64,000 nt of DNA from positions 186,001 through 250,000 of the forward strand of contig NZ_CP011504.1 of assembly GCF_001028665.1 (NCBI RefSeq). Direction: 5' to 3'. Source of the stretch: Burkholderia pyrrocinia (GTDB lineage: Bacteria; Pseudomonadota; Gammaproteobacteria; Burkholderiales; Burkholderiaceae). The notes below the pieces were generated by a model, which saw nothing but the letters and a program-made list of their open reading frames with translations, was not told where the DNA came from and searched no databases. The translations under genes were made by a program, and so were the position numbers. Positions 47,143 through 55,249 of this stretch are shown here, one piece after another; the first letter of the stretch is position 1; every line of letters starts with the position of its first letter.

Positions 47143-47727
47143 ATGAACGCGACGCTGCCGCGCTGCTGCGTGATCACGCCGGAACCGGTGTCCGCGTCGG
47201 CGGCCGATTGCGACGCGTTTCTCGACCGGCTGTCGGCCGTGCTCGCGCGCGGCGAGACGCTCGTGCAACTGCGCGTGAAATCGCTCGATGCGGCCGCGTT
47301 CGCGCGGCTCGCCGCCGCGGCGCTCGCGCGCTGCGATGCCGCCGGCGCGCACCTGATGCTGAACGGCCCGATCGATGCGGCCGGTGTGATGCGGCTCGAC
47401 GGCGCCGGCTGGCATCTCGACGGCACCGCGTTGCGCGCCGCCGCGCAGCGGCCGTTGCCGGCCGGACGATGGGTGTCCGCCGCCTGCCACACGCAAGACG
47501 ACCTGCTGCTGGCCGCGCGCGCCGGCGCGGATTTCGTCACGCTGTCGCCCGTGCTGCCGACGCTCAGCCACCCCGGTGCGCCGGCGCTCGGCTGGAGCCG
47601 ATTCGACGCGCTGGCCGCACAAGCCGCGATGCCCGTCTACGCGCTCGGCGGAATGACGCGCGCACACCTCGACGATGCGCGCCGTCACGGCGCGTACGGC
47701 ATCGCAGGCATTCGCGGGTTCTGGTAA
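47143..47727 (+). CDS. Stand-alone thiamine-phosphate-synthase-like (TenI/ThiE fold) protein
   Basis: The 194-residue protein has the ThiE/TenI barrel outline: LVQLRVKSLDAAAF, AGHLMLNG-like strand (LMLNGPIDAAG), GWHLDGTAL, SAACHTQDDLLLAARAGADF, TLSPVLPTLSHPGAPALGW and MPVYALGGMTRAHL. Several ThiE residues are altered: the ND of the third strand is NG, and the GxSxH is AACH. A true thiamine-phosphate synthase is therefore doubtful. It resembles the C-terminal half of MutT-ThiE fusion proteins of beta-proteobacteria, here without the Nudix half. It follows the CNNM gene by 28 bases. Confidence 0.75.
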   Translation: MNATLPRCCVITPEPVSASAADCDAFLDRLSAVLARGETLVQLRVKSLDAAAFARLAAAALARCDAAGAHLMLNGPIDAAGVMRLDGAGWHLDGTALRAAAQRPLPAGRWVSAACHTQDDLLLAARAGADFVTLSPVLPTLSHPGAPALGWSRFDALAAQAAMPVYALGGMTRAHLDDARRHGAYGIAGIRGFW

Positions 47728-47809
47728 TTCGGGGCGTTCCGGCAGTGCAGCCGGGCGCGGAAGCGCCCGGCCGCTCGGAAAGTCACGCGTTCACGCGCTC
47801 AGGCGTGCT

Positions 47810-49462
47810 TCACGCGTTCAGGTTCGGTCGCGCTCCACGCCACGAGCCGTCGTCGATACGACGCACGTCGTGTGTGAGCGCGTACCGGTTGACGTCGCCC
47901 GTCAGCCACGCGACGAGCGAATACGGCGGCAATTCCCCTTCATCGACCCGGTCGCGCGCGCGCGCCGGCGTCTCGAACACGACCTGCCCTCTCGGCGCAT
48001 CGAACGGCACCGCATCGGGCGACAGGTTCAACGCAATCGTCAGCGTCTCGTCGTCGGCAAGGCGCCATGACGCGAGCAGCGCGTCGGCATCGCCGTCGCC
48101 GTTCGCCTTCAGCGCATGCGCGTCCTGCGGCCGGCAATCGGACAAGCGCGGCGCGATCAGCTTCGCGCGCACCGCGAGCGCCGACTGCACGAAATGCGCA
48201 CGATCGGCGTCGCGCGCGGTTTCGTCGAAGATCAGCGGGATCTGCGGCGTGAGCAGCGACAGCGCAAGCCCGGCCAGGCCGGCCTCTTGCCCGCTGCCAC
48301 CCTGGCCGCAGTCGCGCCACGCGCCATCGGACAACACCAGCGACGTCAACGACAGCCCGGTTTCGGCAGCCATGCCTTCTCCCGACGCGGCCGGCTGGAA
48401 CGCCGCGCCGGCCGCGGTCAGCGCGCGCGCGAGCGTGTGGATCGACTGGTGCGTGGAAATACCTTCGTGGGCCGACGTGTCGCGCCCCGTCAGCCGGTGC
48501 AGCGCGCGTTCGCCGCAACCGTTCCATTGCGCATCGAAATGGGTATCGGCGAGATGCGCCGGATGCCGCTCGCTGCCGAGCACGAGATGGATGAACCGGT
48601 CGGCCGGCACGGCCGCGCGCACGCGGTCCGCGATCTCGCGCAGCCACGATACGCCGATCCGGTCGGCTTCGCGCAGGCGCAGCCCGTCGCAACGGTATTC
48701 GTCGATCCAGTACAGCGCGTTGTCGCAGAAGAAATCGCAGACTTCCGGATGATCGAGCGCCAGCGGCGGCACCTGCAGCGGATCGTCGCGCGTATGGAAG
48801 AACGGCGCCGCGTAGTGACGCAGCGCTTCGGTACCGCTGCCGAAGCGCGCGTAGTCGAGTTCCAGCAGCACCGCGAGACCGTAGCCGTGCGCGTCGTCGA
48901 TCAGCGCCTTCAGCGCGTCGGGGCCGCCTTCAGCCGCAAGCGGCGCGAACGGCAGGCTGTCGTGCGGCGATGCGAGCAGTTCCACCGCGGTCACGCCGAG
49001 GCGCGCGAGTTGCGGCAGGCGGCGGCGCACGCCTTCGAAGCCGCCAACGGCATGCGGGCGAATCGCGTAGAGCGCGATGTCTTCCCACGGGCGCCCGCGC
49101 CAGAACGTGTTGCGCCACGTGAATGCGCGCGGATCGACGACCTCGCTCGGGCCGTTGAGCCCTTCCGGTTGCGAGCGCGATGCGGGATCGGGAATCGACA
49201 CGGCATCGTCGAGGCGATACCGGTAACGCTCGCCTGCGCCGCAATCGGCAAAGACTTCGAACCAGTTCGGGCCGGCGGCCGTCATCGGGACAAGCGTCGG
49301 GCCGAAGCCGGTATCGAGTTCGAGCTGGACCTGCGTGCTGCCCGGCGCCCACACGCGAAAATGCGTGCGCGGCGTCGTGCACAACGCGCCACAGGGCTGC
49401 GCGCCAAACGGCAAACAATGAATGTAGTGCTGCGCGTACGGATCGTGCGGACAATCGGACAT
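47810..49462 (-). CDS. TreZ-like GH13 protein, apparently lacking catalytic residues
   Basis: The 550-residue protein has the layout of malto-oligosyltrehalose trehalohydrolase. An N-terminal CBM48-like beta domain (HFRVWAPGSTQVQLELDTGF) leads to a GH13 barrel (LPQLARLGVTAVELLASPHD, NALYWIDEYRCDGLRLREAD) and a C-terminal DUF3459-like beta domain (LTIALNLSPDAVPFD). The usual catalytic positions are changed: DVVYNH is ELDYAR, the nucleophile site GLRLD is GLRLR, and the acid site LVLEN is LVLGS. There are no treY or treX neighbours. The start at 49462 (or ATG 49465) follows GAGGAG. A regulatory or carbohydrate-binding role is inference. Confidence 0.72.
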   Translation of the reverse strand: MSDCPHDPYAQHYIHCLPFGAQPCGALCTTPRTHFRVWAPGSTQVQLELDTGFGPTLVPMTAAGPNWFEVFADCGAGERYRYRLDDAVSIPDPASRSQPEGLNGPSEVVDPRAFTWRNTFWRGRPWEDIALYAIRPHAVGGFEGVRRRLPQLARLGVTAVELLASPHDSLPFAPLAAEGGPDALKALIDDAHGYGLAVLLELDYARFGSGTEALRHYAAPFFHTRDDPLQVPPLALDHPEVCDFFCDNALYWIDEYRCDGLRLREADRIGVSWLREIADRVRAAVPADRFIHLVLGSERHPAHLADTHFDAQWNGCGERALHRLTGRDTSAHEGISTHQSIHTLARALTAAGAAFQPAASGEGMAAETGLSLTSLVLSDGAWRDCGQGGSGQEAGLAGLALSLLTPQIPLIFDETARDADRAHFVQSALAVRAKLIAPRLSDCRPQDAHALKANGDGDADALLASWRLADDETLTIALNLSPDAVPFDAPRGQVVFETPARARDRVDEGELPPYSLVAWLTGDVNRYALTHDVRRIDDGSWRGARPNLNA

Positions 49463-49766
49463 CATGCGCTCCTCGTGCGTGCCGAGCGGCATGGCCGCGC
49501 CAGTGGTGCGGCGCATCGGGGCCCGGCATGCGACGGCCAGGCGGGGGGAGAGGAACGAGTATGCGCCGGATTCGCCACCGCGATGCATCGTGGTCAGACA
49601 TTTTTTAATGCGAATCGACCCCCGGAAAATCGGCAACCCGACGCTTGCCGAGTCGGGTAGTCGGCATACCGGAATGACCGCTCGCCTTGTTGCGTCGACC
49701 ACGCCCGCTTACGCTCTGCGCGATGCTCGCGGACACGTCGTCCGCGCCCAACCAGAGGAACCCGCC

Positions 49767-50474
49767 ATGTCGCTTCCCGCCAGCGCCGCGAAATTCGATC
49801 CGGCACGCGCACACGAATACGCCGAGCAATCGCGCATCGCGCTCGCCGGCTACGATGCCTGCCACGAACTCACCGCGTGCATGCTCGCGTCGGCGATCGG
49901 CGTGCCCGATGCGCGGATACTCGTCGCGGGCGCGGGCGGCACGGGGCAGGAAATCTGCGTGACGGCCGCGCTCGAACCGGGCTGGCGGTTCACGGCCGTC
50001 GACCCGTCCGCGCCGATGCTCGCGCTCGCGCGCACGAACGTCGAAGCCGCGGGCTTCGGCGCGCGCACGACGTTCGTCGAGGACAACGTCGATGCGCTGC
50101 CCGACGCGCCCGCGTTCGACGGCGCGACGCTGATCGGCGTGCTGCATCATGTCCCGGGCGACGATGCGAAGGCGGCGCTGCTGCATGCGATCGCGCGGCG
50201 CCTGAAGCCCGGCGCGCCGCTCGTGCTCGCCGGCAATCATCGCCGCTACGCGGACCACCCTCGCCTGCTCGACGCGTGGCAGCAACGCTGGCGCATGAAG
50301 GGCGCGACGCCCGACGCCGTACGCGCGCAACTCGCGAAGATACTGCAAGGCGCCGATCCGCCCGCGTCCGAGGAAGCCGTGTTCGACCTGCTGCGCGATG
50401 CGGGCTTCGATATGCCGCTGCGCTTTTTCGCAAGCCTGTTCTGGGGCGCATGGATCGCGGTGCGGCGCGCATAA
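49767..50474 (+). CDS. Class I SAM-dependent methyltransferase
   Basis: The 235-residue methyltransferase has motif I ILVAGAGGTGQEICVTAALE (SAM-binding, with GAGGTG), the acidic end of strand 2 in FTAVDPSAPMLALA, motif II FVEDNVDALPDAPAFDGATL and HHVPGDDAKAALL. Its substrate cannot be read from sequence; it resembles small-molecule methyltransferases. AGAGGAA precedes ATG 49767. It is divergent from the TreZ-like gene across 304 bases that contain no other gene. Confidence 0.88.
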   Translation: MSLPASAAKFDPARAHEYAEQSRIALAGYDACHELTACMLASAIGVPDARILVAGAGGTGQEICVTAALEPGWRFTAVDPSAPMLALARTNVEAAGFGARTTFVEDNVDALPDAPAFDGATLIGVLHHVPGDDAKAALLHAIARRLKPGAPLVLAGNHRRYADHPRLLDAWQQRWRMKGATPDAVRAQLAKILQGADPPASEEAVFDLLRDAGFDMPLRFFASLFWGAWIAVRRA

Positions 50475-50569
50475 CGGATCGAAGCGGCTCGAAACGGCGG
50501 GCGGCGCGATTCGCGTACACGCCGCACGCGCTGGGTATGATGTCGTTCCCGCCCCCTTCCGGCCTCGAC

Positions 50570-51238
50570 ATGCTCACCGTCCACCACCTGAACAACTCGC
50601 GCTCGCAGCGCGTGCTCTGGCTGCTCGAAGAACTGGATGTGCCGTACGAGATCGTGCGCTACGAGCGCGATCCGAAAACGATGCTCGCGCCGCCCGCGCT
50701 GCGCGCGATCCATCCGCTCGGCAAGTCGCCCATCGTCACCGACGACGGCCGCACGTTCGCCGAATCGGGCGCGATCATCGAATACCTGGTCGAACGCTAC
50801 GGCAACGGGCGCCTCGCGCCGCCGCCCGGCACGCCCGAGCGGCACGATTACACGTACTGGCTGCACTACGCGGAAGGGTCGGCGATGCCGCCGCTGCTGC
50901 TCAAGCTCGTCGCGCTGCGGATCGCGCATGCGCCGATGCCGTTCTTCGCACGGCCGATCGCGCGCAAGATCGCCGACACGCTGCAGTCGGGCTTCGTCGA
51001 TCCGCAGATCGCGCTGCACCTCGGCCATATCGACGGCGCGCTGAATCGCACGGGGTGGTTCGTCGGCGACGGCTTCAGCGCGGCCGACATCCAGATGAGC
51101 TTTCCGCTCGAAGCCGCGACCGCGCGCGTCGGCGGCAGCCGGTACCCCGCGATCGCGCGTTTTCTCGACACGATCCACGCGCGGCCTGCATACCGGCGGG
51201 CGCTGGAACGCGGCGGCCCGTACGACCTGCTCAAGTAA
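50570..51238 (+). CDS. Glutathione S-transferase
   Basis: The 222-residue protein has the GST thioredoxin fold, LTVHHLNNSRSQRVLWLLEE, with Ser10 as likely glutathione-activating residue. The cis-Pro/GSH-binding segment is HPLGKSPIVTDDGRTFAESG, and the helical C-terminal domain contains GFSAADIQMSFPLEA (N-capping motif). It conjugates or peroxidatically uses glutathione on unknown electrophiles. ATG 50570 is chosen because the family N-terminus begins there. It converges on the DUF1345 gene with six bases between stop codons. Confidence 0.92.
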   Translation: MLTVHHLNNSRSQRVLWLLEELDVPYEIVRYERDPKTMLAPPALRAIHPLGKSPIVTDDGRTFAESGAIIEYLVERYGNGRLAPPPGTPERHDYTYWLHYAEGSAMPPLLLKLVALRIAHAPMPFFARPIARKIADTLQSGFVDPQIALHLGHIDGALNRTGWFVGDGFSAADIQMSFPLEAATARVGGSRYPAIARFLDTIHARPAYRRALERGGPYDLLK

Positions 51239-51244
51239 CCGGCG

Positions 51245-51898
51245 TCAACTCAGCAACCCCGCCGCGACGTTGATCGACAGCCCGAGCACGGCCATGTTGA
51301 AGTAGAACGACAGGATCGACTGCGCGAGCACCGCGCGCCGCGCGGAGCGGTTCGCCAGCGACACATCGGCGGTCTGCGACGCGACCGCGAGCGTGAACGC
51401 GAAATACAGGAAATCCCAGTAATCGGGTTCGGGGTGCTGGTCCGGGAAGCGGAGCGCGCGGTCGCTGCTCGGCGAGCCGTAGTAGAGCCGCGCGTAGTGC
51501 AGCGTGAAGATCGTCGGGATCAGGAACCATGCGCCGAACAGCGTCGCGCCCGTCACCGCGTAATGGCCGAGCCCCGCGCGAAACCCGACGCCCTTGGCCG
51601 TCGCCAGCTCGATCGCGATCGCGGCCACGCTCGCGACCGTCGCGAGGCAGACGACCGTCAGCACGGTCGTCGCGTTTTCATCCTCGCGGACCGCGATTTC
51701 GCGCACCTTGTGATGGTGAGCGGTGACCATGCGCACCCACATCAGCGCGAGATACAGCCAGATCGCGCAATCCCAGCCGATCAGCGCACGCACGGTCGAA
51801 CGCAGCGGAAACGGCAGCAGCACCGCGCACAGCACGCCCGCGACGAACGCCGCGACCATGCGCGGCCGGTTGCGTAATACCTGCGGATAAAACGTCAT
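51245..51898 (-). CDS. DUF1345 inner-membrane protein
   Basis: The 217-residue protein has five or six hydrophobic segments ([57 protein letters not shown]). The DUF1345 hallmark is present in [20 protein letters not shown]. The function of the family is unknown. It ends six bases from the convergent GST gene. Confidence 0.9.
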   Translation of the reverse strand: MTFYPQVLRNRPRMVAAFVAGVLCAVLLPFPLRSTVRALIGWDCAIWLYLALMWVRMVTAHHHKVREIAVREDENATTVLTVVCLATVASVAAIAIELATAKGVGFRAGLGHYAVTGATLFGAWFLIPTIFTLHYARLYYGSPSSDRALRFPDQHPEPDYWDFLYFAFTLAVASQTADVSLANRSARRAVLAQSILSFYFNMAVLGLSINVAAGLLS

Positions 51899-52037
51899 CG
51901 TGAAATTCCGAAAGCGGATGGAAAGGGTTCGAGCGTCGCGCGGGGCGGCCCGCTGCGCCGTGCCGGCGGGTAACGCGCCCCGATTATCGCCATTCCATCG
52001 TGACGTGGCGATGGGCGCGAGCGCCTAAGATAATGGG

Positions 52038-52769
52038 ATGACTGCCACCGCCCCCCTCTGCCGCCACCCCGCGAACACGGCCGGCCGCGACTTCGTCGTC
52101 GGCGACCTGCACGGCTGCGTGGACGTGCTGTGCGCGCTGCTGCACGACATCCGCTTCGACCCGGCCCGCGACCGCCTGTTCTCGGTCGGCGATCTCGTCG
52201 ACCGCGGCCCTGCATCCGAAGCCACGCTCGACCTGCTCGACCGCCCGTGGTGCCACGTCGTGCGCGGCAATCACGAGGAAGTGCTGAGCCTCGTGTCGCG
52301 CGGCAAGCTGTCGCCCGACGCGTGGCGCGGGATCGGCGGCGACTGGGGCGCCGACCTGCCGCCGGAACGGCTGCACGCGCATGCGGCACGCGTCGACGCG
52401 CTGCCGCTGGTGCGCGTGATCGGCGACGGCCCCGAGCGCTTCAACGTGCTGCATGCGGAATTCTTCGGCTCGGACGCCGACCTCGACACCGGCAGCTATT
52501 CGCACGACGTGCGCGAGCGGTTGATCTGGGGCCGCGATCTGGTCCAGGGGCTCGCCGATCCGGCGCGGCAGGCCGGGCTGTCGCTGACCTGCACCGGGCA
52601 CACGCCCGTGCGCGCACCGCAGCGGATCGGCGCGCAGTGGTTCATCGACACCGGCGCGTTCGCGCAGTCCGGGCGGCTCACGCTCGCCGAGCCGCGCACC
52701 GGCCGCACATGGTCGATGACGCAGGCCGAGGCGCGCGAACGCCACGCAGGCGACTGGCCGCTGCCCTGA
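52038..52769 (+). CDS. Metallophosphoesterase (PrpA/lambda-phosphatase type)
   Basis: The 243-residue enzyme shows every metal-binding motif of the PPP-like bacteriophage-lambda phosphatase family: FVVGDLHGCVDVL, FSVGDLVDRGP, VRGNHEEVL and CTGHTPVR followed by FIDTGAF. It would be a Mn-dependent protein Ser/Thr or small phosphoester phosphatase in the cytoplasm. It is followed immediately by the 296-bp inverted-repeat element. Confidence 0.92.
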   Translation: MTATAPLCRHPANTAGRDFVVGDLHGCVDVLCALLHDIRFDPARDRLFSVGDLVDRGPASEATLDLLDRPWCHVVRGNHEEVLSLVSRGKLSPDAWRGIGGDWGADLPPERLHAHAARVDALPLVRVIGDGPERFNVLHAEFFGSDADLDTGSYSHDVRERLIWGRDLVQGLADPARQAGLSLTCTGHTPVRAPQRIGAQWFIDTGAFAQSGRLTLAEPRTGRTWSMTQAEARERHAGDWPLP

Positions 52770-52810
52770 TCCCCTCGCGCCCTCGCATCCGCATCGACCC
52801 GCGAGCGAGC

Positions 52811-53106
52811 GCTAGGGCCTGTTCCCGCTAATAACGGGCTTGCGCTGGCCACCAGAAGGGCCGAGCGCAAGGATTGCGACGAAGCGAATACTCGACGTAT
52901 TCGCAAGGAGCATGACGCAGCGATCGGCCCTTCTGGTGGCCAGCCCCACGAATGTATTTTCCAAGAACAGGGGAACGTGCCTTGCCGGCCGCATTGCGGC
53001 GTCGCGCGTCGCTTGTTTGGCTCGGCCAAACGGCGCTCCTTGCTTCTTGCACTGCAGCCGGCAAGGCACGTTCGCAAGCCCGTTATTAGCGGGAACAGGC
53101 CCTAGC
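52811..53106. repeat. 296-bp element of nested perfect inverted repeats
   Basis: The outer arms, 52811-52844 and 53073-53106, are a perfect 34-bp inverted repeat starting GCTAGGGCCTGTTCCCGC. Directly inside the left arm a second perfect 20-bp repeat (52845-52864 with 52924-52943) closes a stem-loop capped by GCGAATAC/GTATTCGC (52884-52904). Directly inside the right arm a perfect 17-bp repeat (52973-52989 with 53057-53073) closes another stem-loop capped by GTTTGGC-TCG-GCCAAAC (53015-53031). A 29-base linker joins the two. Each outer arm also contains a small CCCG/CGGG hairpin. No transposase or credible ORF lies inside. It could be a MITE, a structured RNA gene or a cruciform. Copy number was not tested. 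Confidence 0.85.
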
Positions 53107-53797
53107 CGACCTGGTTGAGTTCGAACACCGCGTCGACGGCCGAGCCGTTCCAGTTGTATTCGAGGTAGGCCGCATGATGGCAGTCGCGCAGCAGCGCGGT
53201 GCGAAACGCCGCCAGGCACTCGCCGCGCGGGTCGCGCACCGACGGATAGACGATCCCCGCGCCGCCCGCATTGCGCACTTCGCGGCCGAGCGCCTGCCCC
53301 GCGCTGTAATCGAGCGGATGCAGCAACGCCGGATCGCGCTGCGGCCACGTGCGCACGTCGACCACGTCGCCCTGCGCGAACACCGTGTAGAGCCGCATCT
53401 GCTGGCGCATCGGCGGCTCCTTCGTCGCAGCCAGGAACAGCGCGCCGTGATAGCGCGTTTCGGCGATCGCCGTGTCGCGCGAGCGGGCGCAGTAGAACAC
53501 GCCGTAGCTGCCGTCGGAAAAGCGGCTGCCTTGCGGATTCAGGTGCGTGAACGCGGCCATGATCGGCCCCCAGCCCAGCCCGTAGCGGCGCTCGGCGGGC
53601 GGCACGAGGTCGAGCGTGCCGACTTCGTTGCGGATGCGGTCGTTGGTCAGCGATTCGAGCGCGTACAGCGCGTCGAAATCGTCCGCCGACGCGACGCGGT
53701 CGAACAGGTTGATGGCCGGAAAACGGGTGGGGATCACACGATAGGCAGGTGCCCAGTCGACGGCGGTCGTGGGCCATTGTTTTGCTTCGATCGGCAT
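53102..53797 (-). CDS. RES-domain toxin
   Basis: The 231-residue protein is a RES-family toxin; characterised members destroy NAD+. Family blocks are AYRVIPTRFPAINLFDRV, ALESLTNDRIRNEVGTLDLV, GSRFSDGSYGVFYCARSRDT with AIAETRYHGALFLAATKEPP, and GGAGIVYPSVRDPRG (Arg92, Glu113 and a late Ser form the expected R-E-S set). ATG 53797 lies two bases after the antitoxin stop. A GTG at 53803 has better AGGTGG spacing and would overlap the antitoxin TGA as GTGA. Its TAG stop (53102-53104) falls inside the right arm of the inverted-repeat element. Confidence 0.9.
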   Translation of the reverse strand: MPIEAKQWPTTAVDWAPAYRVIPTRFPAINLFDRVASADDFDALYALESLTNDRIRNEVGTLDLVPPAERRYGLGWGPIMAAFTHLNPQGSRFSDGSYGVFYCARSRDTAIAETRYHGALFLAATKEPPMRQQMRLYTVFAQGDVVDVRTWPQRDPALLHPLDYSAGQALGREVRNAGGAGIVYPSVRDPRGECLAAFRTALLRDCHHAAYLEYNWNGSAVDAVFELNQVG

Positions 53798-53799
53798 CG

Positions 53800-54219
53800 T
53801 CACGCCCAGCCACCTCGCATCGCGTCGAGATATTGCCGGACGGCGACCAGATCGCCGACATTGCCGGCCAGCATGCGGTCGAGTGCGCGCTTGCCGCCGA
53901 ACGGCGCCGCGTCGTTGGGCCGCTTGACCCATGCGTCGGCCGAGGCCGGCTGCGGCAGCAGGATCTGCAGCGCCTTGTAGATGCCGAGCAGCAGCGATAG
54001 CCGCTCGAGCGTATCGCGCGGCAGCCGCGCCGATTCCGGCGCGGCCTTCCACTTGAAGAACGTCGAACGGCCGGGCGACCCGAGCAGCACGATCTGCTCG
54101 TCGATCGTCAGTTCCCAGTCGCGCGCGATGTTGAAAAACGCACGCAGGCCAGCCGCCGACATTTGCGCGAACGAGGCCTGCGGCGGGGCGGAATGCGATT
54201 CGTAGGCAGGCTGTGACAT
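53800..54219 (-). CDS. Xre/MbcA/ParS-family antitoxin
   Basis: The 139-residue antitoxin has an N-terminal Xre-like DNA-binding domain (LRAFFNIARDWELTIDEQIV, LGSPGRSTFFKWKAAPESAR). The C-terminal MbcA/ParS toxin-binding domain (LSLLLGIYKALQILLPQP, WVKRPNDAAPFGGKRALDRM) ends in VRQYLDAMRGGWA. It neutralises the RES toxin encoded just downstream and represses the pair. ATG 54219 is chosen; the longer frame upstream is unsupported. The operator candidate is at 54224-54249. Confidence 0.92.
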   Translation of the reverse strand: MSQPAYESHSAPPQASFAQMSAAGLRAFFNIARDWELTIDEQIVLLGSPGRSTFFKWKAAPESARLPRDTLERLSLLLGIYKALQILLPQPASADAWVKRPNDAAPFGGKRALDRMLAGNVGDLVAVRQYLDAMRGGWA

Positions 54220-54223
54220 GATC

Positions 54224-54278
54224 GTTAGTCTCGAAATGAATTCACTAACAAGACTAGTCCATTTTCGTATTTTTGCAA
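54224..54278 (-). promoter_or_regulatory. Promoter and candidate operator of the Xre-RES module
   Basis: On the minus strand TTGCAA (54273-54278), a 16-base gap and TAGTCT (54251-54256) make a plausible promoter. Immediately downstream GTTAGT and ACTAAC (54224-54249) form an inverted repeat ending five bases before the antitoxin ATG, well placed for autorepression by the antitoxin. Confidence 0.6.
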
Positions 54279-54466
54279 GGATCGACACCCGACGATCGGC
54301 CAGCGGTGGCCGCCCCGCGCACCCGACAAAACGATATTTTTTGTCCATTCTGGACTCTAATTTTATTTTCTGCGTTAATGGCCATGCGGACACCGCGCGC
54401 AGACGCGGTTCGTGTCCGTGGAACCGTGTCGCACAGAACCGGAAGCCCCCCGCCAAGGAACACACC

Positions 54467-55249
54467 ATGAAGAGACTGATTGCCGCTGTTTCGATCGCCC
54501 TGCTCGCGGTATCCGCAGGCCCCGCCGTCGCGAAGGACTGGACCACGATCCGCTTCGGCACCGATGCCAGCTACGCGCCGTTCGAGTCGAAGGCGCCCGA
54601 CGGCAAGCTCGTCGGTTTCGACATCGACCTCGGCAACGAGATCTGCGCGCACCTGAAGGCGAAGTGCGTGTGGCTCGAGAACGATTTCGACGGGATGATT
54701 CCGGCGCTGAAGGCGAAGAAGTTCGACGCGGTGCTGTCGTCGATGTCGATCACGCCGCAGCGCGCGGAGCAGATCGGCTTCACGACGAAGATCTACAACC
54801 AGCCGACGCGGCTCGTCGTGAAGAAGGGCTCGCCGCTGCTGCCGACGCCCGAATCGCTGAAGGGCAAGTCGATCGGCGTCGAGCAGGGCACGACGCAGGA
54901 AACGTACGCGAAGGCGTACTGGGGCAAGCAAGGCGCGAACGTCGTGTCGTACCAGAACCAGGACGGTGTGTACGCGGACCTGACCTCGGGCCGCCTCGAC
55001 GCGGCGCTCCAGGACGAAGTGCAGGCTGCGATCGGGTTCCTGAAATCGCCGCGCGGCGCGAACTACCAGTTCGTCGGGCCCGAGCTCGTCGACGAGAAGG
55101 TGCTCGGCATCGGCGCCGGCATCGGGCTGCGCAAGGAGGACACCGACCTGAAGGCGAAGATCGACCGCGCGATCGCCGACATGGTCAAGGACGGCACCTA
55201 CAAGCGGCTCGCGTCGAAGTACTTCGACTTCGACATCTACGGCGGCTGA
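54467..55249 (+). CDS. Amino-acid ABC transporter periplasmic binding protein
   Basis: The 260-residue protein has a signal peptide (IAAVSIALLAVSAGPAVA, cleaved after about residue 22) and the SBP family 3 core: IRFGTDASYAPFESKAPDGK, LVGFDIDLGNEICAHLKAKC, FDGMIPALKAKKFDAVLSSM, SIGVEQGTTQETYA. The pattern is that of basic amino-acid binders (lysine/arginine/ornithine/histidine). AAGGAA precedes ATG 54467. No permease or ATPase gene is adjacent, so it is an orphan that must use a transporter encoded elsewhere. Confidence 0.9.
   Translation: MKRLIAAVSIALLAVSAGPAVAKDWTTIRFGTDASYAPFESKAPDGKLVGFDIDLGNEICAHLKAKCVWLENDFDGMIPALKAKKFDAVLSSMSITPQRAEQIGFTTKIYNQPTRLVVKKGSPLLPTPESLKGKSIGVEQGTTQETYAKAYWGKQGANVVSYQNQDGVYADLTSGRLDAALQDEVQAAIGFLKSPRGANYQFVGPELVDEKVLGIGAGIGLRKEDTDLKAKIDRAIADMVKDGTYKRLASKYFDFDIYGG

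Noticed and set aside
52840..53118. Apparent small ORFs inside the nested inverted repeat, on both strands
   Set aside because: Translations on the two strands resemble each other only because of the inverted repeats; there is no ribosome-binding site or domain.
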